Below are positions 37,531 through 45,710 of a DNA stretch of 64,000 nucleotides, one piece after another. A program made the translations under genes and the position numbers. How positions within the stretch are numbered: position 1 is the first letter of the stretch; each line of letters begins with the position of its first letter. The DNA lies in contig CAVTVA010000003.1 of assembly GCA_963738185.1 (NCBI GenBank), positions 310,001 through 374,000 on the forward strand, given 5' to 3'. Source of the DNA: AP-15 sp963738185 (GTDB lineage Bacteria > Pseudomonadota > Alphaproteobacteria > ATCC43930 > CGMCC-115725). Below the pieces are notes generated by a model. It did no database searches. It saw only the letters and a list, made by a program, of their open reading frames with translations, and had not been told where the DNA came from.

Positions 37531-38967
37531 ATGTCGCAACGCACCGCGGTCATCGAAACCGACATCCCGGCGCGGCTCGACCGGCTGCCGTGGACCGGGT
37601 TTCACAGCCTGGTCGTCGCCGCGCTCGGCATCACCTGGATCCTCGACGGCCTTGAAGTGACGTTGGCCGGCTCGATCGCCGGCGCCTTGCAGCAGAGCCC
37701 GGTCTTGCATTTTTCGGCGGCCGAGGTCGGTGCCGTCGGCAGCGCCTACCTCGCCGGCGCCGTGTCGGGCGCGCTGTTGTTCGGCTATCTGACCGACCGG
37801 CTCGGCCGCCGCAAATTGTTCTTCGTGACCCTGGGCGTCTATCTGATCGGCACCGCGGCAACCGCCGGCTCGTGGGATTTCGCGAGCTTCGCGGCGTTCC
37901 GGTTTCTGACCGGGGCCGGCATCGGCGGCGAATACGCGGCGGTCAACTCGGCGATCCAGGAGCTGGTCCCGGCGCGGTTTCGCGGCCGCACCGATCTCGC
38001 GGTCAACGGCAGCTTCTGGCTGGGGGCGGCGCTTGGCGCCGGCGGTGCGGTCACCGTGCTGCAGCCGGGCTGGCTGCCGGCCGACATGGGCTGGCGCGCG
38101 GCCTTTGGCATCGGTGCGGTGCTCGGCCTCGGCATCCTGTTGCTGCGCCGCCACATTCCGGAAAGCCCGCGCTGGCTGATGCTGCACGACCGGCTGGGCG
38201 AGGCCGAGAGCGTCATTGCTGCGATCGAGCGCCGGGCCGGGGAGGGGGCGCTGGATGCGGTGCCAGCCGAACGGCGCATCCGCCTTGCTGTGTCGTCGCG
38301 CACCGCAATCGGGCGGATGATGCTGGCGATCCTGCGCGACTATCCGCGGCGCGCCCTCTTAGGGCTGGTGCTGATGGCGGCCCAGGCGTTTTTTTACAAC
38401 GCGATCTTTTTTTCCTATGCGCTGGTGCTGACCCGGTTCTATGGCGTCCACCCGGCCGCGGTCGGCTGGTACATCCTGCCGTTCGCGCTCGGCAATTTTG
38501 TCGGTCCGCTGGTGCTGGGCCCGCTGTTCGACACGCTCGGGCGCAAGCCGATGATCGGCGCCACCTACGCGCTCTCGGGCATCCTGCTGGCGGTGGTCGG
38601 CTGGCTGTTTCGCGAGGGCATGCTTGACGCGGCGCAGCTGACGGCGTGCTGGACCGGCATCTTCTTTTTCGCCTCGGCGGCGGCGAGTGCGGCCTATCTG
38701 ACAGTCAGCGAAAGCTTCCCGCTCGAGGCGCGGGCGCTCGCCATCGCGCTCTTTTATGCACTCGGCACCGCGACCGGCGGGGTCGTTGCCCCCTGGCTGT
38801 TCGGGTTCTTGGTCGGCACCGGCGAGCGCAGCGCCGTCTTCGCCGGCTACATTCTCGGCGCGGCGCTGATGATCGTGGCGGCTCTGACCGAATTCGCGAT
38901 CGGCGTCAAGGCCGAGCGGCAATCCTTGGAAACTGTCGCGCGCCCGATATCGGCTGTGGCCGACTAG
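37531..38967 (+). CDS. Major facilitator superfamily transporter
   Basis: This 478-residue protein has 12 predicted membrane helices and MFS sugar-porter-like motifs: YLTDRLGRRKLFF between helices 2 and 3, RFLTGAGIGGEYAAVNSAIQE in helix 4, PESPRWL after helix 6 and GPLFDTLGRKPMIG between helices 8 and 9. These place it near the sugar/organic-acid (SHS/AAHS-like) porters. The substrate cannot be read from context; the neighbours are a PEP-CTERM protein upstream and a long non-coding gap downstream. Confidence 0.9.
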   Translation: MSQRTAVIETDIPARLDRLPWTGFHSLVVAALGITWILDGLEVTLAGSIAGALQQSPVLHFSAAEVGAVGSAYLAGAVSGALLFGYLTDRLGRRKLFFVTLGVYLIGTAATAGSWDFASFAAFRFLTGAGIGGEYAAVNSAIQELVPARFRGRTDLAVNGSFWLGAALGAGGAVTVLQPGWLPADMGWRAAFGIGAVLGLGILLLRRHIPESPRWLMLHDRLGEAESVIAAIERRAGEGALDAVPAERRIRLAVSSRTAIGRMMLAILRDYPRRALLGLVLMAAQAFFYNAIFFSYALVLTRFYGVHPAAVGWYILPFALGNFVGPLVLGPLFDTLGRKPMIGATYALSGILLAVVGWLFREGMLDAAQLTACWTGIFFFASAAASAAYLTVSESFPLEARALAIALFYALGTATGGVVAPWLFGFLVGTGERSAVFAGYILGAALMIVAALTEFAIGVKAERQSLETVARPISAVAD

Positions 38968-39599
38968 TGGCCCGGTCGAAACGCTTGGTTCCCAAGCGCT
39001 TCGTGAATCGGCCTACCAACCTGATAAATTGGTGGTGCTTCAGCCAATAGCTCGGAACCATCCGTTGGCATCGCACCGCCAGTCGTTATTTCGCCCAAGC
39101 CCAAAGGTCTCCGGCGTCGGCGCTGTCCATCGACGCAACTCTCCAGCATAATCAAAACCAAGACTGGAACACCGAGCGATCAGGTGGTGCGTACAAACGC
39201 TGATGCGATCGCTGCGCGGCCTCGCGTTGAGCGGCGTGGCCGAGGCGACATCACCGGGTTCGGCAATCAGCATCGAAATCGGCGATTGGGCCGGCGGGCG
39301 CATCCAATATTTGAGCTTAGCCAGCGATAAAAAGGCGAGTGCCGCCCCGATCCGGACAATTGCTCGGACCTCGAGCGACCAAAAGTCGCCTCGGGTGCGA
39401 TCGATGGTCAACAGGGCGGCGGAAGGAATAGGGTGGCGGGTCGTAGGTGGCGGAGCGCGGCCCGAGGAGGCCGCCGGAGCACCAACTACCGCACCGACCG
39501 CCCATCGCGGCAACCCTTGCACCGGCGAGCCGGTGCAAGGGTGGGGGCCAATGGAGCGGCGGGGCGGCGGATGGCCTTATTGTCGGACGGTTCGCGGGG
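38968..39599. other. Intergenic stretch with no supportable gene
   Basis: About 630 bases separate the MFS gene from the stop of the exported-protein gene. The first 350 bases are less GC-rich than the flanks. Open frames on both strands (39203-39844 plus, 39040-39522 minus) show no recognisable motif, signal peptide or good ribosome binding site. I see a small inverted repeat ACCAA/TTGGT just after the MFS gene and a perfect 14-bp hairpin at 39513-39542. It may be a remnant of lost sequence. Confidence 0.5.
39513..39542. repeat. Perfect 14-bp inverted repeat
   Basis: ACCCTTGCACCGGC and GCCGGTGCAAGGGT are exact reverse complements separated by two bases (GA). No T run follows on either strand, so a simple intrinsic terminator is unlikely on the plus strand. 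It sits 57 bases past the stop of the minus-strand exported-protein gene and could protect its 3' end. Confidence 0.75.
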
Positions 39600-41956
39600 T
39601 CATGGCGCCGTCGGCTGCGCCGGCAGCGCGTTCTTGTCGGTGCGCGGCGCGATCGCCCAGGACGGGTCAGCCGCCAGGCCAATGCCGGTGCCCTCGGGCG
39701 CGGTGGCGCCGCCGATCAGCTGGCGGACGTGGGTCTGCATCCAAGCCTCGGCCGCGGCCGCCCCCGGCGCGCCTTGGTCCACCGCCATCGAGAGCGCCCC
39801 CAGCGCGTAGGCGTCGTAGCCCTGGGCGTAGAGCGAGGCGCTGAATTGCTGCGGCAACGCGCCCTGGGTGTCGCCGCCGGTGTAGTTGACCCCCGTCAGG
39901 AACGGTGTCGCCATGCTGGCGATCAGCGCCGGGAAGCTGGTGATCTGCCCAGTGGTCAGCCAGCTTGGCATTGTGTAATCGGCGATCAGCTCCGGGTACT
40001 GGCTGTTGATCAGGCCGATCAGGTAGTCATCGGTGTAGAGCGCGAGCGGCTTGGCGGCAAAGCCCAGCTCGGCGACCCGGCCGATCGCATAGGTCCAGTA
40101 CCAATCCATGTAGTTCGCGGTGTACGCCAGCTCGTTGGCGCTCGCCTGCTCGGCCTGGTTGTCGCTTGGCGCGCCATTGTTGATCAAGCTGGCGGCGAGC
40201 TGGCCCAGCACTGGGGCCGGCGGCGGGTTGCCGAAATTGGTCTGGCTCTCGGGGTCGCCATAGCCCTGCGCCCATTGGTACTCGGCCGTGCCGCTCAAGC
40301 GCCGGGTCACTGACGCCCATTGCCCCTTCCCAGGCGGCGATGCCCGATTGCGTCAATGCCACCAGGTAGGGCTTGAACGGGTCGTTGTCCGGGGCCGCGA
40401 AGGCCGCCTCGGCGCGGCGCAACAGCATCCACGCGACGCCGCGCTGCTCGTTGTCGGCCATGCCGCCGGTCGGGCCGCGGTTTCCCTGCCACGAGGCGAA
40501 CATGGTCATAGGCCGCCCAATTCTCCATCTCAGTCAGATAGAACGGGTCGCCGGTCAGCACATAGGGGATAAAGAACGGGCCTGGCTCGTGCGAGCTGGC
40601 GTAATTCCAGCCATTGCACGCGGTCCAGATGCCGGGGGTCAAGCAAATGCCGGTCCCGACTATTTTGAGCGCGGCTGGCGTGCCGGGCGCCGAGTAGACG
40701 AACGTTGCTTCGCCGCCGCCTTCGAGACCGTTCGGCCCAAGCGCGCCGCGGTCGGCCTGCGAGATCGGCAGGCCGAGCCCGGTGCTGCTGCCGGCCGGGT
40801 CGGTGCGGTTGAGCCGGTAGCCGGCGCCGCTCTCGCGCAGATTGACCGGCCACGCGGCGGCCAGGTCGGCGTTGCCGAGCGCGGTCTGGCGCAGCCGCCA
40901 GTCGCCGCCATAGAGCCAGGCCGCGTCCCAGCTGGGCTCGGGGCCGATGTCGGGGCGCGGCCCGGTCGAGGCCATCCCAGGGTTCCAGGCGCCGGAGCCG
41001 CCAATGTCGTGGTAGTTATTGACCCACCAGTTCGCGTAGTCGCTGGCGAGGGTGGCCTGCGGGATGGTCAGCGAGGGGTCGTAGTTCGGGACCCAGCGCG
41101 TGCTCTCCAGATAAGCCAGGTTGTTGTCGATGTCGACTTGCGCTTTGGGTGTGCCGCCGAGCCAGAAGCTCTTGCTCCACGTCTCCATCGCCGGCTGCGA
41201 CAGGTTGGCGTTTTTGTAGATTTTGGCATTGGCGCCGGTGATGGTCAGCGCGTAGCTGAGGTCCTCGAGCTCGGTCGAGAGATCATTCTCGCCGATCGCA
41301 CGCACCCAGACCTGGTGCGTCTGCGGCCAAAACGTCGCCTCGAAGCGCGGCCGGAACGGGTGAAAGCCGTCGCCAAAGCCGATATCGTACCTGCGCGCGG
41401 CCGTGTCGTCGGCGAGAATGATGGTCTGCGCCACCGGCCCCGCCGTCCACAGTCTATAGTTGCCGTTCGCCAGCATCGTGCGCGCATCCACGCTTTGCGC
41501 TGTACCGCCGCCGGTGCTCGCCAATATCAGCTGCGCGCTGAACATATAGCTCATGCTGAGCATCTGGGTCTGGGTCAGCGGGGTGTTGTTGCCGGCAGTC
41601 TGGTTCTGAAAGGTCAAGGTCAGCGATCCGCTCGCCGGAACCGTTGGAACCATGACGGCGACAACCGCATATTCGACCGAGCCGTCGGGGTAGCGGTTTT
41701 TGACATCGGACTGTGTCTTTACCGGAGTGCCGCCGATTAGCACCTGCGGCTCGTCGGGGATTGCGCCGTCGAGGAACGGCCGCCCGAATTGCAGCGGATA
41801 ATTGACGATCGCGGCGCCGCTCCGGTTTGTCAGAGTCATCGAATTGATCGGACCGGTAGGTGAGAGTTGCGCTTGCGCCGCGGCCGGGTAGGCTGCAACC
41901 GAGCCAAGCAAAATTGCAATGCTGCAGCCACAGGTCAAGCAACAAAATCGAATCAT
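39600..41956 (-). CDS. Large exported protein, possibly PcRGLX/YetA-like, two frame breaks
   Basis: The corrected protein is about 784 residues. A signal peptide (CSIAILLGSVAAYPAAAQA) is followed by a beta-rich domain (MTLTNRSGAAIVNYPLQFGRPFLDGAI) and then Trp/Tyr-rich helical repeats (WNYASSHEPGPFFIPYVLTGDPFYLTEMENWAAYD ... YMDWYWTYAIGRVAELG). The overall layout recalls PcRGLX/YetA-type polysaccharide-lyase-like proteins, but I cannot confirm this. Extra bases near 40506 and 40313 shift the frame; correcting both yields a continuous protein ending at 39600. The function is not established. Confidence 0.72.
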
Positions 41957-42354
41957 CCTTCGATCTCCCTGGCAGAACTTGCTTCAAATTTGACTCCGCC
42001 AGGACGATATTGCGTAAAAAGTTAACATACCCTTGAATAGGGTTAGTCGAATCGATTCGATTGTCTGATAAATCTCCCGATAATTCTGTTTGTGACCACG
42101 GCATGATGCGGGGCCAGCATCGCAAGCGCCGCCGTGTCGCAGCAATCACGATTGCCCGCGCCGCGCATCGGGCCGAGCCGACGGCTCCGTCGGGCCGGCA
42201 CGCCGCTGCAAGGCATCAGGCGGCGCACGCGCGACCGGCTACGTCGAGCATGCGACGTCCTGATCAAAGGCCGAACGGATTGAGACCCGATCGCCAGCCC
42301 GCCAAACCGCTTGGGGAGCGACCCGGCTCGCCCCCGATCTATCGGCGGCGGCCG
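41957..42354. other. Intergenic stretch without a recognisable gene
   Basis: Roughly 400 bases between the start of the exported-protein gene and the stop of the coiled-coil/winged-helix gene. The part near 41990-42080 is AT-rich (CGATTCGATTG, AAAGTTAACATACCC) and probably holds the promoter of the exported-protein gene, but no clean -35/-10 pair stands out. The remaining 270 bases are GC-rich with no motif I recognise. Confidence 0.45.
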
Positions 42355-42846
42355 CTATTCCGTCATCACCTGCTGCGGCAGCTTGTCAGATGCGGATTGC
42401 GGCAGATACCAATGGCCGTCGCGGCTTTCGAGCCGGCCGGCGCGGCGATGACGCTGCAATGCGATGCCGAGGTGGTTGGGCCTCACCGTCAGCCCGAATT
42501 CGCGCGACAGGTAATCCAGGATTTCGGGAGCGGTCGGCCCTTCGCCATGCGTCTCGACCGCCTTCAACGCGGCCTCGCTCATCGACAGCCCTTGGGACAG
42601 CCCTTGGGACAGCCCTTCGGTTGGCGGCGCGGTACGCGTCCGGCGTCCGCCGGTGCTTGCCGCCGGGGTCCGCGCCGGGCGTCCGCGCCTGCGGCGCTCG
42701 ACTGGCGCGACGCTTCTGCCAAAGCGCGACAGCACCCGCTCGGTGATCTCCAGCTCGTTCAGCTGGTCCATCAGTTTCGCCCGCTCGGCCTCGAGCCGGG
42801 CCAGCCGCTCGGAAATCTTCTGCTTCTCCTGGGTGATTTCTTCCAC
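42355..42846 (-). CDS. Coiled-coil protein with C-terminal winged-helix-like domain
   Basis: This protein of about 163 residues begins with a GTG codon (42846; another GTG at 42855 is possible). The N-terminal 40 residues form a coiled coil (KISERLARLEAERAKLMDQL). A basic, Arg/Pro-rich linker (RRRRGRPARTP) includes an AT-hook-like GRP core and then GLSQGLSQGLS, encoded by a 12-bp tandem repeat. The C-terminus (ALKAVETHGEGPTAPEILDYL ... ALQRHRRAGRLESRDGHWYLP) looks like a winged helix. I do not recognise the family; a DNA-binding role is inference. Confidence 0.6.
   Translation of the reverse strand: MEEITQEKQKISERLARLEAERAKLMDQLNELEITERVLSRFGRSVAPVERRRRGRPARTPAASTGGRRTRTAPPTEGLSQGLSQGLSMSEAALKAVETHGEGPTAPEILDYLSREFGLTVRPNHLGIALQRHRRAGRLESRDGHWYLPQSASDKLPQQVMTE
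42584..42619. repeat. 12-bp tandem repeat, three copies, in frame
   Basis: GACAGCCCTTGG is repeated at 42584, 42596 and 42608 (the last ends CG). It encodes the repeated GLSQ in the linker of the coiled-coil/winged-helix protein. Copy number change would keep the frame. Confidence 0.9.
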
Positions 42847-43116
42847 TGCCGCCACCCCCTTCTTCTCTCTCCACTGCTCCTTGCGCCGCGCTGCGGCGGC
42901 GTCCTTGCATAGATGGAAAACACCCGCAGAGAAAAAAAGGCCGAGCCGATAGATTATTACAACTCTATTGTCGTTTACCACGATCGGCGATGGAGCGGAA
43001 GATCGGCGGCGCATTGGCAGCGCCATTGCCTGCAATGATCCCAACAACCGCGGCACTGCGGCCGCGCGAGGCGCAGCACGGCAATCCGCAGTCTGCACCA
43101 AGCGCATCGAGGCGAT

Positions 43117-44022
43117 TTACTCGGCTATGGCGCGCAGTGCCAACCGATTGTCGACGCAGGCCTGGTAAGCGATCGGACAGCGGATAAAACCGCTGGTGGC
43201 CAGGCCGCGGTGCAGTCGATCAAAGCCGTCCTCGGGCAAAACCGGGTCGCCTCCCCACACTCCCTGCGTGAGGTAGCGGGCGATCGCGCGGATCAACACG
43301 CCGCGGTCGAGCGCCGGAAAATACGAGGCGACGGCAGCGGCGATATCCGGCGCCGGGCTTGCCGCAATCCATTGCTGGGTGCGGTAGATTGCCCGGACCA
43401 TGCGCAGCAGCGGCTCGGCGTCGCGCAGCAGCCGCTCGCGGGTGGTCACAAACGCTGTGTAGGTGGTGCGGCCTCGCGCGCTGGCGGCGTGCCACAAATG
43501 TGCGGTGCCGGAGGCCAGCGCCTGCTCGACAACAGGCTCGAAGAATTGCGCCGCGTCGAGCCGGCCTTCGCGCAGTGCTTCGAGGTTTTGGGCCATGCTG
43601 CGGTTGCCGACGCGGTCGAGCCGATCGGGATCGACCCCGGCCTCACGCAGATCCTGTTGCAGGCACAGCCACGGGGTCGGCACCTCGCTGACCGTGGCAA
43701 CACGCATCTGCGCGAGATCAGGGAGCCGGAAGCCGGGGTTGGGCTTGCGCCCGACGATCGAAAACGGGTCGCGGCAGACGATCTCGGCAAAGCAGACGAG
43801 CGGCGAGCCGGGGTGGTCGTCATGGTGTTTGATGACCCGCATCGGCCCCGCCCACAGCACATCGGCGGCACCGTCGATGAGCGCCTCCTCGGCCTTGCCA
43901 GCCCCCGGCGACGCCGCCAGCTCGACCTCGATCCCCTCGGCGGCATAGGCGCCAGTCGCATGCGCCGCGTAAAACGGCGCATACAGAACGAACCGGTAAT
44001 TCTCGTAGAGGCGCAGACGCAT
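43117..44022 (-). CDS. NMT1/THI5-like periplasmic-binding-fold protein without signal peptide
   Basis: The 301-residue protein begins MRLRLYENYRFVLYAPFYAAHATGAYAAEGIEVEL and continues with GKAEEALIDGAADVLWAGPMRV, the pattern of NMT1/SsuA-type substrate-binding proteins. No signal peptide or lipobox precedes it, and no ABC permease or ATPase gene is adjacent. It could be cytoplasmic, either an enzyme like yeast THI5 or a binding protein that lost export, or the start could be wrong. The ATG at 44022 is the natural start. Confidence 0.75.
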   Translation of the reverse strand: MRLRLYENYRFVLYAPFYAAHATGAYAAEGIEVELAASPGAGKAEEALIDGAADVLWAGPMRVIKHHDDHPGSPLVCFAEIVCRDPFSIVGRKPNPGFRLPDLAQMRVATVSEVPTPWLCLQQDLREAGVDPDRLDRVGNRSMAQNLEALREGRLDAAQFFEPVVEQALASGTAHLWHAASARGRTTYTAFVTTRERLLRDAEPLLRMVRAIYRTQQWIAASPAPDIAAAVASYFPALDRGVLIRAIARYLTQGVWGGDPVLPEDGFDRLHRGLATSGFIRCPIAYQACVDNRLALRAIAE

Positions 44023-44177
44023 TGTGGCAACCGCCTTGAAGCAGGACGTAGGGTGGGTTGAGCGGGGGCGAAACCCACCGCTCAACGCCGCCCGTGATGG
44101 CCATCGCTGCGCTCAGCCCGTCCTACAAAGCTTCCCTCGCCCGCGTGTGGGGAGGGGCCAAGGCTGGGCTAGCCAGC

Positions 44178-45410
44178 TCAGAGGACGCCGTCGCGGCGCA
44201 AGCCGTCGATCTCGCCGGCGCCAATGCCGAGCCAGTGGTGCAGCACCTCGGCGCTGTCGCCGCCGAGCTTTGGCGATCCTTTGAGCCGCACGGTCTTGCC
44301 GTCGACCCGCACCGGCCAGCTCGCCATCTTGTAGTCGCCATTGTGGTGATGCACGGTCTGCATGATGCCGCGCTCCGCAAAGGTCGGCTCGTTCTGCAAT
44401 TCCATCGTGTCGAACACCGCGCCCGACGGCACGCCGACGGCAATCAGCTTTTCCATCGCCTCGCGCTTGTCGTGCTGGCGGGTCCATTCGCCGATGATCG
44501 CGTCGAGCTCCTTTTCGTTTTTGACGCGCAGATCGCCGGTGGCAAAGCGCGGGTCCTCGATCAATTCCTCGCGGCCGATCAATTTCATCAGCCGCGACCA
44601 GTGCTCGGGATTGGCCCGGCTGGTGGTCAGGTAGACATAGTCGTTGGGGCCGCCGCCCTTGGCCGGGTAAAGACCCGACGGCGCATTGTTGCCGCCGCCC
44701 GATTTGGCGCCGTTGCGCCGCGCCGGCTTGCCGGTGCGCGCCATCGTCGCAAAGCAGGTGCGCATGTAATGGATCATCGCGTCCTGCATCGCCAATTGCA
44801 GCCGGCGCCCCTCTCCGGTGCGGTTGCGCTCGTGCAGGGCGCCGAGGATGGTGGCCGCCATCAGCATGCCGGTGCCGGTGTCGCCAAACGAGAGGCCGGG
44901 CTTGACCGGCGGCCGGTCGGGCTCGCCGGTGACGCTGATTGGGCCGCCGGCGGCCTGTGCTATCATGTCGAAGGCGAGCCCTTTCTCATGCGGGCTGCCA
45001 TTGCCAAACCCCTTGATCTGGCAATAGATGATGCCGGGGTTGATCTTCTTGACCGATTCGTAGTCGAGCCCCAAGCGCTCGATCGTGCCGGGCGCCATGT
45101 TTTCGACCGTGACGTCGGCCTGCTTCAGCATTTCTTTTACAATTGCAAGCCCCTTTGGCGATTTCAGGTTGATCGCCAAAGATTTCTTGTTGACGTTGAA
45201 CTGGTGGAAGTACCACGGGTCGTCGTCGGGCTTGCCGGGGCGCAGCCGGCGGCCGGGATCGCCGCGGCCCGGGTTCTCGATCTTGACGACCTCGGCGCCA
45301 AACCAGGCCAACACCTCGGTCGAGGTCGTGCCCGCCTCGAACTGGGTGAAATCGACCACCTTGACGCCTTGCAGAAAATTCAGCTCCTGGGTCATGTCGC
45401 TCATCGCCAT
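44178..45410 (-). CDS. frc: Class III CoA-transferase, formyl-CoA:oxalate type
   Basis: The 410-residue protein belongs to the CaiB/BaiF family. Family motifs are VKVVDFTQFEAGTTSTEVLAWFGAEVVKIE, KSLAINLKSPKGLAIVKEML, and GFGNGSPHEKGLAFDMIAQAAGG, where the Asp is the usual catalytic residue. The details (GPNDYVYL, QTVHHHNGDYKM) are closest to formyl-CoA transferases of oxalate metabolism. No oxalyl-CoA decarboxylase gene is next to it, so the substrate remains probable only. The start at 45410 has a GGGAGGA site. Confidence 0.85.
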   Translation of the reverse strand: MAMSDMTQELNFLQGVKVVDFTQFEAGTTSTEVLAWFGAEVVKIENPGRGDPGRRLRPGKPDDDPWYFHQFNVNKKSLAINLKSPKGLAIVKEMLKQADVTVENMAPGTIERLGLDYESVKKINPGIIYCQIKGFGNGSPHEKGLAFDMIAQAAGGPISVTGEPDRPPVKPGLSFGDTGTGMLMAATILGALHERNRTGEGRRLQLAMQDAMIHYMRTCFATMARTGKPARRNGAKSGGGNNAPSGLYPAKGGGPNDYVYLTTSRANPEHWSRLMKLIGREELIEDPRFATGDLRVKNEKELDAIIGEWTRQHDKREAMEKLIAVGVPSGAVFDTMELQNEPTFAERGIMQTVHHHNGDYKMASWPVRVDGKTVRLKGSPKLGGDSAEVLHHWLGIGAGEIDGLRRDGVL

Positions 45411-45710
45411 TCCTCCCGTCGCGCACAGATGCTGGAACGCAGCCTGCGCCATCCCGCCCCCCACCGCAACGTCTTCCCGCCGCACCGATCACGCCAAGCT
45501 CGCGGGATGCGCAGGCTCGGTGTGCCGAGCCGGGCATCTAGGCTACGGCCGCGATCGCCGTTTGGATAAATGAGCCGATCGGCGTTGTGCTCGTGGCGGC
45601 CGGCACCGCTCAGCCCTTCGACATCGGCTCCCACCAGGGTCTGGAGCGCAGCCTGTGCCACGGCCCTGAGAAAATCGTACGTGCCCGGCGTAGCCAGGCG
45701 GCGCGGCGCC
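45411..45710. other. Intergenic stretch of 300 bases with no gene seen
   Basis: The stretch lies between the CoA-transferase start and the parE stop. Two related segments, GGAACGCAGCCTGCGCCAT near 45432 and GGAGCGCAGCCTGTGCCAC near 45643, occur about 210 bases apart and may be a decayed duplication. No promoter or hairpin is convincing. Confidence 0.4.

Noticed and set aside
39040..39844. Open frames in the gap after the MFS gene
   Set aside because: No ribosome binding site, no similarity I recognise, and the plus-strand frame runs into the antisense of the exported-protein gene.
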